A stretch of DNA of 64,000 nt, from assembly GCF_000005505.3 (NCBI RefSeq), contig NC_016134.3, positions 36,704,150 to 36,768,149 of the forward strand, read 5' to 3'. The position numbers were made by a program, and so were the translations under genes. The notes below the pieces were generated by a model. It saw only the letters and a program-made list of their open reading frames with translations. It did not search any database and was not told where the DNA came from. The DNA comes from Brachypodium distachyon (lineage: Eukaryota > Streptophyta > Magnoliopsida > Poales > Poaceae). Below are positions 1-10,900 of this stretch, one piece after another (positions within the stretch are counted from its first letter, which is position 1; every line of letters begins with the position of its first letter).

Positions 1-780
1 ATTTGCAACGTAAGCGCTCCCCGAATCCACGGGAGAGATGTCAATGGACGATCCATTCCTGAATCCACAGGAACTCGACTCAGAGGGACCCATAGAAATG
101 GACCTGACGCCGCTAATCCTCAAAATCCTCAAAGCAGCCCACCCAGGACGGTTCATTGAATTAATTGTTTTGCCTTACTTCTTACAAAACATTTCATATC
201 GCCAAAGGCATAAGAATATCATAATGTAGTTAATTCCCCCACGATACTACCATAGCCTAGCATTCAACTACAATCGATGGCAATTTTGGTTTTTCCTCAG
301 TTTTTCCTTTTCTTTAATCTATTTTCTGTTTTTGAACCTCAAAATTGATTCGAAGCTCCAAATCACTCCAAATAAAATGCAACAAAATTTGTAAAATCAT
401 ATTTTCATATGATCTAACTTTTGGAACAAGAATTTCCCTAAAATAAATTTTTTTAAAATACATTTGCCTAAAATAAATTTTTTAAAAATACATTTGCTTT
501 TAGGGCTATTAGGCTATCGAAACAAATTATTTTTCAAAAAAACTTTTAAAAACCAATCTATGGGATAGCTTTATATATGCATTAAATCCATTTTTATCAC
601 AATACCCTCATGGGTTAAAATGCAAATACTCAAAAGCAAGATCAACGACCAAAATCAAATAAAGGCGTTTCTGCAGAAGGGTTTTCCGGGCAAAATCTTG
701 GGTTACCAAAGTGATCAAATTCAAGGGTGACATGATGCTTATGATATGCAATGCATATGAAGAGTTTTTAAAAATTGAGA
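1..780. other. AT-rich repeat-derived DNA, no gene
   Basis: No convincing coding region is visible. A short open stretch near 38-229 matches no family I recognise. Around 437-504 a roughly 32-bp AT-rich unit containing ACATTTGCCTAAAATAAA is repeated about twice in tandem. The stretch lies directly upstream of an LTR-like sequence and could be the 3' internal part of the same decayed retroelement; that is inference. Confidence 0.4.
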
Positions 781-1410
781 TGTTACATCAGAGCGTGGAG
801 TGTGGCACAAGCTGAGCATTAAATGCTCCGACAGGGAGGAGGTTACCCATCTAGTCAACTTGGAGTGAGTAGCTTGCGGTGAGTAGCCCGCAGTGAATCT
901 AGGGCACGTGTGGCCTTAGCTACAGTGCGTCTCACCGTGCATGCATGCCAGCGCAGCGAAAGCCGCTGCCTTGGGTCCCTGTTCGACGCGTGTCCTAGGG
1001 CGCGTCCCCCATGCAAACTGTGGCACCTGTTGTATCCCCTTGAGTATAAAAGGAGGACCCGTGCTACCGGTCAGGGGGTTCCGATTTCCGAAGGTTAGAC
1101 TGGAGCGGAGGTTGCAATCCCTAGAGATCTAGTCCAGAAGTAGCAAGTAGCCACTTAGCAAAAAGGGAAGAGAGCGCCCGGGAACTCCCCCGGCAATCTT
1201 GTAAACACCTGTTCTTTGGTTAATAAACAATCAAAAGCAAGACGTAGGGTTTTACACCTCCGGGTGGGCCGAACCTGGGTAAACTGACTTGTGCATTGCA
1301 GCGCCCGTCGTTGGCCTCGCCGGCGATCGCCGGAGCGATCCCCAAGGCCCACTGCCGAACCAAAAAGGGGGTGCCTCGCATCCCCGGTGTCTAAGCCCCA
1401 GGCTATGACA
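781..1410 (+). mobile_element. LTR of a Ty3/gypsy-like retrotransposon (solo or truncated)
   Basis: The segment begins TGTTACATCA and ends GGCTATGACA, so it has the TG...CA borders of an LTR. It carries a promoter-like GAGTATAAAAGGAGG at about 1042-1056, a TAATAAACAAT polyadenylation-type motif near 1220, and a GC-rich 3' part of the kind seen in grass gypsy LTRs (CCTCCGGGTGGGCCGAACC, then CATCCCCGGTGTC). The 5-bp flanks differ (TGAGA and CCTAG), and no primer-binding site follows. It is therefore more likely a 3' LTR or truncated copy than a clean solo LTR. The family assignment rests on recognition of the sequence style. Confidence 0.65.
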
Positions 1411-1631
1411 CCTAGTTCTATATCTCCGCATCTGACTGGGTGACGTGGTCATTTGACCAACGCTACATAGGCCTGGTGAAAAGATCTAGATGTCGCCTAG
1501 AGGGGGGTTAAATAGGGTTTAAAAAAATTCTACGTTGGCTCTATTTATCCTAAATGCGGAATTAAACAAGTCGGATATTTTAAGCACAATCTTAAATATG
1601 CTAGGCTCAACTATAGTGCACTAACAACTTA

Positions 1632-2030
1632 GTGCAAGTATCCGGTGAAAACTCTTATTCGGTGCAAACCGTCCAAACTTTATAAAAACCACGTTTAGAA
1701 GTTTCAAAAAAATTCTAAAAACATACCATATGTTGGTACTGTGATGTTCTACAAACCTGCAAAATTTCAAGTTCAAAGTCAAAAGCATTTGGGAGAAATT
1801 AAAAAGAGAAATTTACAATGAATAGTGTCAAACACTGAAAAACCACTATTCATGCAGAATTTGTCTTTTTCGCTGCTACCAAAGGAAATTGAGTTTGGAC
1901 TTGAACTTTTACACATATATAAAACATCACTTTTCTAACCTATTTAATTTTTTTGAGATTTTTTTAAACTTTTTTCGATGGAGTTTTCACAGTTTGCACC
2001 GTAGAAGTGGTTTTCATCGGATATTTTGCC
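1632..2030. mobile_element. Mutator-type fold-back MITE with 9-bp TSD
   Basis: Long imperfect terminal inverted repeats face each other: GTATCCGGTGAAAAC at the left and GTTTTCATCGGATATTTT at the right, with similarity continuing inward for about 150 bp (GGTGCAAACCGT pairs with CAGTTTGCACCGT). The element is flanked by a perfect 9-bp direct repeat AACAACTTA at 1623-1631 and 2031-2039. Nine-base duplications are typical of Mutator-like elements. There is no coding capacity, and in RNA it would fold into a long hairpin. Confidence 0.75.
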
Positions 2031-4394
2031 AACAACTTAAGCTATAACAAGATGAGCATTTAATAAGTAACAAGTTAGCACAAGATATAAGATAGCACAA
2101 AAGACATACATAAGAGATATAGAACTTCAAGCACGATGGCTATCACAAATTAAAGCACAAGTGAATGAACTCGGTTTAGAAATACCCGAGGCATGCGGAG
2201 ACGTTGATTTATCCCGATGTTCACTTCCTAGGAAGTTAATCACCGTTGAAGAGGTGCGGGGTATACACCGAATCCCCGAAATGCCACCGAAAGGCTCACC
2301 TTATTCTCCTTGAGCCTCTTACACGAAGTTGGGATTCATTCGCTTCGGCTAGCTTCTTCCTCCACTCCGAAGATGGCAAGCTCCAATGCCACTTCACAAA
2401 TCCCACGAAGGTGAACCTCGGGCCTCTTCACAATCTCAGTGAAGAGGTCACCGGGGCAACAATCTCTAAGCCGTCTAGGAGGTGAACCTCCAAAAGAAAC
2501 AAGCTCACGGGCTCCCCCTCGAACAAATCAAGGTGGAGAGCTCAAACCAATGCACCAAATGCAAAGCAAGAACATAAGAAATGCTCAAATTCCTCTCTCT
2601 CAAATCCCACCCAAAGCAGCAAATGCTAGGGTTAAATTGGAGAGGAGGAACATGCGAGGAGATCAACCGATGAACCCTCCAACTAGATCCCCAAATTTGC
2701 CTTCACTTAGATGGTGGATTTGGGGCTTGAGGGAGGTGGAGAAAGCTCTCAAAGATGGGGTATTTTCAGATCCAAGAGGTGCCTCTCCCGTGGGAAGAAG
2801 ACCCCTTTATATAGCCCCCCCACAAATCTGACCGTTGGAGCCAGTCTGGGTGAATCCGGAATCTGGTCCGGAATTCTGGGCGAGAATCCGGATTCTTGCA
2901 CTGTAGCAACTGGAGGCTACTGGACTCTCGAGGCCACTTTTCGGAACCAATCTGAACAAATCCGGGCGTCCGGAAATCCAAACCAAAATCTGGATGCACT
3001 GCAGCCGCAAAAACAACAGAAACCACTCACATGAAAACGTCGATAACTTTTGCATACGGACTTCGTTCTCGATGAACTTGGTCTTGTTTTGAAGATAACA
3101 ACGAGCTCTACGAACTCACGAGGAAAACCAACAAAGGTCAATCAGAACAGATGATGCAAAATATGCAAAGGTTTGAGCACTCTACGCATGATGAGTTTAA
3201 GGAGAATGCCCGAAAGCCCCTCTTGATAGAATGGCTATTGAACCTATAAACCGGTCTCCCACCAAAATCCTTGAAACTGGTAAAAATAGGAAAACCTAGC
3301 TAGAATATAGCTTTGCCTGTGCAATCCACTTGAAGTTGATGTAGGCGTTCATGCTCGTCTCAAGTTGGAATCCTTCGCTTCATCAGTGCACTTGGTGAAG
3401 ATTCTGAATTTGCTCCCTCATACTCCAATGTGGGAGTCCTTCACTTTAAGCACATTTTCACGTGTCCATTGTCTCCAAATGGATAGCAAGCTTCAATAAT
3501 GTATCTTCTCAGGATGCTTATCTTGAGCTTGCCCTTCTCAACCATCATGATCATCTCAACATGATGTTATCTCTCATGAGCCATGTGAATTCTTCTTTGT
3601 TGAAAACCCATGAGTTGCACCTAACCCACATAGAAGTAGCAAACACGTAGCTTATGGGTTAGTTCACAAACGCAATTGACAAATACTTACCATACCACTA
3701 GATCACTAGATCCCAGGCGGTACATCATTTACGCTTGTGTGTTGTCCAACTTGAATCCAAACGTTTGACTTTATCTTGGCAACCTTCATCTTTCCTTTAC
3801 TCTTCAACTCTATGATATTTTGAAGCCAATAGTAAACTCTTCACTTAATCTTCATTGCTTCAAGACTTGATTACCAAATGCTCTCTCATGACCATACTTG
3901 GGATTCACCATGAATATCACTTTGGTCTTCTTCATTTTTTATAACAATATATTGAGACACATAATGGATTCTTCACTTGCATGGTTGCTCCATGACTCGG
4001 TCAATCATGACTCAACTCATGAGCACACCATTACCTTGTCATGAAGCCATGTCTCGAATCCTTCTCTAGTATTCATTCTCTCAAGATCCTTATCTTCTAT
4101 GACTCAACTCATGAGCCCAAATATGACCACCTTCAAGTTCCACCTAAGAATCATATCTTAGTCAATTCTCAGTCTTCATATATAGCTCAATGCAAAACAC
4201 TTATTCATATTGTCATCGGTTACCAAAACCACCAATCCAATTGTCAAATCTCAATGAATATCTTTACGTCCATGACATTTATCATTGAATTCACCACTTG
4301 GTCTTTATGCGTTGCCTATGGAACATTTCATCAAATATATCTCAAATAAAACATTAGTCCATAGCGATTGTCATTAATTACCAAAACCACACAT
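2031..4394. other. Degenerate repeat-rich DNA, no supported gene
   Basis: Just upstream, around 1490-1512, the motif GATGTCGCCTAGAGGGG occurs; I recognise it as common at the edge of high-copy grass repeats but cannot place it in a class. Several short open frames occur (for example 2439-2831 on plus and 2766-3026 on minus), but they are compositional, overlap on both strands and resemble no family. From 3300 to 4350 the DNA is AT-rich with scattered CTCATGA-containing stretches. Confidence 0.45.
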
Positions 4395-4784
4395 GGGGCA
4401 ACATGCACTTTTACCCGGGCCACCTGTCGGGTACCCATTTGAACAGTAAACTTGAACACCCTGCTTCTCTATTATTCCTCACCCGCGGCCCCTCCTTCTG
4501 TCTGCTATGCTCCTCTTCTAAACCCTAGCAGGTGCCGGCGATTTGGGTGGACCGGTGACTTCTTCTTGTCTTCCTTCATTGTCGTCGAGGTTCCCGGCCC
4601 ACCCAAATCGTCACCGGCAGCTAGGGTTCAGAAGGAGAGCAGAACCGACATAGTGAGGAGCTGCGGCCTGCGGGTGATAAAGAACATAAAAGCTGTTGGT
4701 ATTTTGCAAGTTTACCATTCAAAGGGATACCCGACAGGTAGGTCCAAGCTTATGTGGCGTTGATAAAAAAAAACACATCGCCCC
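4395..4784. mobile_element. GC-rich fold-back (long inverted repeat) element
   Basis: Outer arms: CACCTGTCGGGTACCCATTT at 4421-4440 pairs with the complement of AAAGGGATACCCGACAGGT near 4721-4739. Inner arms: CCCTAGCAGGTGCCGGCGAT near 4523-4542 pairs with the complement of ATCGTCACCGGCAGCTAGGG near 4607-4626. The ends read GGGGCAACATGCACTTTTACC and its loose complement ending CGCCCC, a Mutator-like style. The element can form a single hairpin of about 390 nt. I found no clean target duplication, so the exact ends are uncertain. Confidence 0.65.
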
Positions 4785-4807
4785 GTCAGACGTGGAGATA
4801 CACACTT

Positions 4808-4907
4808 AGAACCTGTGATGAACTACTTAAAAAAGAATTAGGACTCAAACTTGCATTTTCAAAGTTTAGGGACTAATATTTGATACCTTTAGAATATAAT
4901 TAGGTCC
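4808..4907. mobile_element. Solo Mutator-type TIR remnant
   Basis: The block with GAACCTGTGATGAACTACTT, then AATTAGGACTCAAAC and GGGACTAATATTTGATACC, is clearly related to the right terminal inverted repeat of the complete element at 33868-35221 (GGACCTGTGATGAATCACTT, then AATTAGAACTCAAACG). Only one end is present here, so it is a relic of the same family. 4908-5348 holds only the upstream region of the next gene. Confidence 0.6.
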
Positions 4908-5348
4908 TTCCGTGTATTTTTCTCGGTTGGAAATGCCACGTGGTCTTCCTGGCACGGCCATCATCGGCGTTAATGTTTCAGCGATGACGGATGACTGACC
5001 CGCCTGACCCGTTCGTTGTGAGTAGTGACTTTTCAACCAAGAGTAGTATCTCAGCCGCAGAGACCAGATACTAGTCACATCTCCAAGTGATCTCCATCTT
5101 CTCTATGAAGAAGCTCAAATTCACACAAACTTTTCAAGAAAGGAATAAAGGCAACTCAAGTATTGCACGAGGCTTGCAACCAAGGAGAAGCCCGCCGGCT
5201 TTTCCTTTCCTTCCCGCTTTGTACAAAACAACAACATATATATTCATCCATATATCTTAGTCTGTGGCTCTTATTCGCGCCTTATCGATGCCTCCTCTCG
5301 CGCGCTAGCGATCCAATTGTTTGAACGCATGCATCCAAGGATCCTGTC

Positions 5349-6345
5349 ATGATCATCAGCAGCAGCGGCGGCGGCGGCGGCGGCGGCGGGAGGAGAGGAG
5401 CCTACAGCTGCAAGGAGAGCTGCCATGACGGCCACTGCCTACCTCCTCCTCACTCTGCCAAATGCCTCTGCCTCTACCTCTTCCTCTCGCTGACCCTCTT
5501 CGTCGTCGTGGCGTCCGTGCTGATCACCGTCTTCGCCACGAGGCTAAAGAAGCCGACCTTCAACCTGCAATCCATCCAGATGGACAGATCCTTCAGCATC
5601 CGGTCTTCGTCATCGAACTATAGCGGCGACGGCAACGAGACTTCGTCATGCTCGGTGGCGTCGCTGCTGTTCGCGGCGCAGAACCCCAACGGGATCGGGA
5701 TAAGGTACAGCGCAGTGGACCTCGGCGTGGCCTACGCCAACGAGTCCGTGGGCGCCATGGACGTGCCGACCTTCTACCAGCCGCCGCGGAGCAGCAACGT
5801 CACGGTGCTCATGCACGCCCTTTTCGAGGAGTCCAACGTCAGCCGGCTCGTCGTCAGCGAGCTCTCGGCGCAGCGGATGCGCGTCGAGATCAGGATCGCC
5901 GGGAGCATCGACGCCACCACGCACTTCATGAACTTCCAGCTGCCAAAACTTCAGGTTCAGATTTTCAGACCACCTAGCTGTTCTTGCTTTAATTTCAGAA
6001 GCTTCTTGTGATTTATTTTCAGGACAGTTAATATCTGCAACTGAAAGTTTTTCGTTGTGTGTTTGTGGCCCAGTTTACGCTCGATTGCACGATAGCAACT
6101 AACTACACCGATTTAGTGCTCCGGGAAGGGATCGATTCTGTGACTACACGCAAGGTATATATTGACTGCTGCAAGTTTAAGTGATCCGGTCTTATATGTG
6201 CATGCTTCCGTCAGAACTCAGATGAGCGATTTGGTTGCAGGCTCTTCAAGTATCTACGATGCCTCCTATCTCACAGAAGTGTTCTATAAAGCTTCACATG
6301 AGGTCAAGGGCGAAGAGGACAAGGCTTACAGATTTAGGATGCTGA
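5349..6345 (+). CDS. NHL (NDR1/HIN1-like) LEA-2 family membrane protein, three exons
   Basis: Exons are 5349-5954, 6074-6154 and 6241-6345. Both introns are GT-AG, all junctions fall between codons, and the protein is 263 aa. After the start comes a poly-glycine run (about residues 7-14), then a Cys-rich cytosolic segment and one strong transmembrane helix (about 40-64). The LEA-2 domain (about 103-215) carries the family hallmark AQNPNGIGIRYS. Exon 2 gives NYTDLVLREGIDSVTTRK, and exon 3 the basic C-terminus RSRAKRTRLTDLGC. Family members are single-pass plasma-membrane or ER proteins linked to pathogen response and wall-membrane contact; the role of this one is inferred. Reading through the second intron would give an early stop at 6182-6184 and lose the conserved tail, so the three-exon model is preferred. 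The length is normal for the family. Confidence 0.92.
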
Positions 6346-6489
6346 CCAAACTCTGACAGTTTCTTTTACCGTTGCATAGTTTAGCTACTTTCCACTTAGA
6401 AATGTTCTTTACTCCATCCTTTCACGTTGTGTGATGTAAATACATGACAGTATGTCTTGTATATGAAGTAATTTACAAATTGATGACTA

Positions 6490-6690
6490 AAGCATCTCTT
6501 AATTAACCAATCTCTCTTTATTCTAACGGTTTACTATCGAGAAGTATCAGTCGGCAGCCCGATCTTAACCCAACGAGTTGAGGATTACCATCAGATCTTA
6601 GTCCAACGGTTCAGATACGTCAACTGAGATTTAAAACTTTTGACTTAAAAATCCGGCGACTGAAAAATAGTCAACTCTTATTCTAAATAT
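6490..6690. mobile_element. MITE-like repeat, relative of the copy near 35440
   Basis: The block with TTAGTCCAACGGTTCAGATACG, then GTCAACTGAG and TTGACTTAAAAATCCGGCGACTG, aligns with the reverse complement of 35440-35560 (CAATCCAATGGTTC, GTCAACTTAA, GCTTAAAAATCAGACGACTG). Neither copy shows both ends clearly, so the superfamily is open. Confidence 0.5.
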
Positions 6691-7924
6691 GACTACTAAC
6701 CATGAAAACTTCACCTTTCAAACTATAGTTAGTACTGTATTAGATTTAATGCTAGAAAAATAGCTTTTTTCATCCTTCAAAAGTTCGTTTTTCGTCTCGA
6801 AAAAAAATCTGTGCCATTGTTGTCCCTCAATTGTCAAAACAGAACACTTTCCGTACCCCATCGGCCCAAAGCGGTATCCGGTATTGCTTACCGAGCTTGC
6901 CATGCCGGCGTTCCGAGCTTTCACGTCAGCAGTAGTGGCCTGCCAGACATGTCCCAAGCACGTCGGCGGGGTAGGGGAACTTGCGGATGCTGCCACGAAG
7001 GATGGCATCCACTGGAAGCCCTCTCCAGGGTGTTGTGCGAGCAGGTCGGTGCACGGTCGGTGCAGGTCGGTGCAAGGTCGCCCCTCCTCCCCTTTCTGAT
7101 TTCTGAATCGGAGCCTCTCTTTTACGGTACAACTGATATGAAGCCTCTCATCGAGCTAAACAGGTCCAGCCCAGCCGAACTATCGGGCTGGGCTAAGACC
7201 GGTTAACAACGGAGCAAGCTGTGCCGGGCCCGGCCCGTTGGCCTCCCGGTGGCCCAGAAAGATGCGCACTGGGCTGAGGTGAGCTTAGCCCCGAGCCGAA
7301 GCCTAAAATAAAATTGGACGACCGGGCCGTGGCCTGTGTGTGCTGCGAAATGATTCGGTCAACGGTCCATCGAGAGGCTCCGCCTAGCTGCTCGAACGTT
7401 CCTTCCCGTTGTTTTGGCCAGCCAGCCCCGGTCCCCGGACGAGCCATGCATGGCTGCCAGCCAGCCGCGCCACGCGGTCGAATCCGCCACGGCGCCACAG
7501 GCCGGAACACCCACTCCCGCGCACTAGAAACCGCCCCAGTCATTCTCCACTGACCGGTAGGGCCGAGTTCAATAGCCCCACGGGCCACGGCTTCTTCCCC
7601 CCTCCGCCTCACGAGCGCCGTACACGTGTCACGTTGCTCTCGCCTTGGGGCCGACACGCGCTCCCAGCCGAAGTGGGGACCCATAGCCCAGGGAGAGAAC
7701 CCGTGGGCCCGCCAGGTGATGTAGCGACGAACTGCGAGAACCTTTCGAGCGAAAAGTTCGAGAGCTCTTTCCTTCCCGTCGACGTCCTTTTTCCCTTTTC
7801 CCCAATCCGCTCCGGCTCCGCCTCTCTCCACCACCGCTTCCGTCGCCGTAGCCGCCTCCTCTGTTTTCCCACTCCTACCAGCTTCGACAAGCGCGCGCCA
7901 GCGCCAAGGCTATCGTCTCCGCTG
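6691..7924 (+). promoter_or_regulatory. Upstream region of the hydrolase-CPBP gene
   Basis: The sequence turns GC-rich from about 6850. It contains TGGGCC/GGCCCA (site II-type) motifs, for example GGTGGCCCAG near 7250 and GTGGGCCCG near 7702, which in plants are common in TATA-less housekeeping promoters. No clear TATA box precedes the gene. A short tandem unit GGTCGGTGCA lies at about 7041-7078, and a small hairpin AGCCCAGCCG...CGGGCTGGGCT near 7168-7195. The reading frame of the gene is open back to about 7409, but contains no ATG before 7925. Confidence 0.45.
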
Positions 7925-10900
7925 ATGCTTCTCCGCCCCGCCTCCTCCCCACCTCGCCCCCATTTCCCCGCCGCCGCGGGCCGCACGAGGAGCGCCGCCC
8001 CCTTCTTCCTCGTGCTCAGCCGCCGCCAGCGACGGCGTCACCGCCCGTACACCCTCCTCCTCCGCGCCTCCCTCTCCGACGTCCTCGCCAGTCTCCCCGC
8101 CTCGCTCGCGCTCGTCGGCCCCGCGGCGGCTGCGGCAGCCGCGGCGGTCGTCTCCTCCTTCTCCTCCCCGTCCTCCTATTTCCGGAGCAGCATCCCGTCG
8201 TCGCCGTCTCCTTCCAACTCGGATTATGACGGGCGTGGGGACGCCTCCGGCGAGTGGATCCTCTTCACCAGCCCGACGCCGTTCAACCGCAGCGTGCTGC
8301 TGCGGTGCCCGTCCGTGTCGTTCGAGGACGGCGGAGTGCTCCTCGACGGCGTCAACGAGCGGCTGCTCACCGAGGACCGGCACTACGTGAACCTAAGCCG
8401 TGGCCGCATCCCCGCGGCGCGCGGCGGGGAAGGCGCCGGCCGTATATCCTATCAGAGGATTTGTATACCCATGGAGGATGGCGGGGTGGTTGCGCTTGAT
8501 TGGCCAGAGAATTTGGATCTGGATAAGGAGCATGGGCTTGATTCGACGGTGCTTATCGTGCCTGGCACTCCCGAAGGGAGCATGGAGAGGGGCATCGAGA
8601 TGTTCGTGTTGGATGCACTGAAGAATGGCTACTTCCCCGTTGTGATGAACCCCAGAGGGTGTGGCGGCTCGCCGCTCACTACACCAAGGTGAAATTATTC
8701 ACCTTATTCCTTTTAAAGTAAAAAATTATGCACACTTCGTGCACATAGCATCGTTGGAGTATATTATTATTAGCAAGTATGAGCCAGAAACAGTTCTGTG
8801 TGAGGCCGTGAACAAAACTAGAAGTTTATCATTACTCCTGAGCATTAATATATTTCTGTTCCATAGTCAATTGTAAATTTGTTGCTCGTGTTTATTAGAC
8901 CTAAGTGTGAGATTTTGCTGATTATTATCAGTGTATGAGTGACTATTTCTCATTCGACTTACATAGTTATTTCTCAGTCAACATTCATAGCCATCCGAAG
9001 ATGATCTTCTTGTCCTTTTGCATTTGCACGAATCTCAGTGATCAAATTGGATGGTTGTTAGCGTCTTAGAAATAGTCTATTCCGTAGTCACCTGAGAAAT
9101 AGCAAAACTAACTTAAACTTTGTCACATCTGGATTCTGGACTAACAGAAATGTTGTCCATTCTGAAGTTACACTACAATCAGGTAAGACAAATTATTATT
9201 TATACAACCTACTGTTTGGTACTACTGGAGTGTGGCTAAAATATTGTAGAAGTGAATGTTATTGCAGGAGAATAACTAAAATAATATTTCATGATGGTAG
9301 AGCAAACTGTACATGCAAATGGCCTTTTTTTGTTGTAGCAGTGGATCATCTTTTGACTGGTCATTTTAGAAGAAGAAAAATGCATCTCTTACAAACTTAA
9401 TGACAAAACTGACTAAAGTATTCTAACATGAGATGGCATATGCTTGTTGTCTGGACATTGTTTGGAAATTCATTTGTTGTCCCTGTTTCTGAAAGAAAAC
9501 AAAAAACAAGGACAATAAATAGGGCTTGAACCCAGGTCGTTGGATTGTAGGTCCTCTCCCCCAACCAAATCAGCCAGGCTCACTTTTTAAATTCATTACT
9601 TGTCGTACTCAAATTAGGGCTAAAATAGTAGAGTATTGAAGTTCTTGAGAGCGAAAATCGATTAGCGCGTGTAGATTCCGAGCTGTAGGAAGTATCTACA
9701 GCATGCATTGGCAAGTAAACCTCAGACAGTGTGGTCAAGCATGATGTTAGCTTTTTTACATGTCACTCCATCATATATCATGATTTGTGGTACTGGAAAT
9801 TCTTATAATTGGGAACATCAGGTACCTCTAAGCTGACAAAGTTTCTCATGCAGAAATTACAATTTGTGGTTTCATGCACCTCTTTATTCAGGAACATCGA
9901 TAGACAGTGATTTCACGCACCTCTTTATCCAGGAACTTCTCTGCAATATTGTACTCTATTGATGGTTATACACAAGTTTTGAAGTGTTGCAGTGATGGAT
10001 ATCTTGCCTAAAATTTGTAGGGCATCTAAACATACTGCTTCTGCAGGTTATTTACAGCAGCTGACAGTGATGATATCTGCACAGCAGTACGCTTTATAAA
10101 CAGCAAAAGACCATGGACGACAATAATGGGTGTTGGATGGGGATATGGTGCCAATATGCTGACAAAGTACCTTGTGGAAGTTGGAGAGTCCACTCCTCTT
10201 ACTGCTGCTGTTTGTATCGACAATCCTTTTGACCTAGAAGAAGCAACTAGATCGTTTCCTCACAATATCGCTCTTGATCAAAAGCTCATGGCTGGCTTGG
10301 TCGATATTCTGCGTGCTAATAAGGTTTGACACTATGATCTCTCCAAACCCGCCTCCCCTGCCCCTTACACGTGCACTTGAATATCTTTATATGTGTTCAC
10401 AATTTCACACGTGCACATACACGAACAGTGATGCGCAGATCAAGTGAAAGGTTACCGTAGTAAATATTTTGTGATAGCAGTATTTTTTTAGCTTTCTATG
10501 TAACTAGAGAAAGAATGTAATCCCTGTATAAGTTGATAATTGACCAGCGAACTATTCCTGAAATGATCTGAATAATTCGCTGCATTTCGCAAGCAGGCTT
10601 TCTTCTCCAGGGTAGGGCATTTACTCCAAAGTAACTTATGTTCTATTCTTTCAGGAACTCTTTCAAGGAAAAGATAAAGACTTTGATGTTCAAAAGGCTT
10701 TGTCAGCCAACTGTTTGCGGGACTTTGATGGAGCAATATCCATGATTTCACATGGGTTTGCTACTGTTGATGACTTCTATTCGGAAAATAGCATGAGGCT
10801 GTCAGTTGCCCGTGTGAAAATACCTGTACTCTTTATACAGGTATGATTCCGAAATATAGTTAATACGACCAATAGTATGGCTTGGTCATGTCACTTACAT

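Noticed and set aside
6155..6184. Two-exon NHL model reading into intron 2
   Set aside because: It loses the conserved basic C-terminus encoded by 6241-6345.
7409..7924. N-terminal extension of the hydrolase-CPBP protein
   Set aside because: The frame is open but contains no ATG before 7925.
9508..9590. A tRNA gene on the minus strand
   Set aside because: A- and B-box words are present, but the cloverleaf does not form; kept only as a SINE-like feature.
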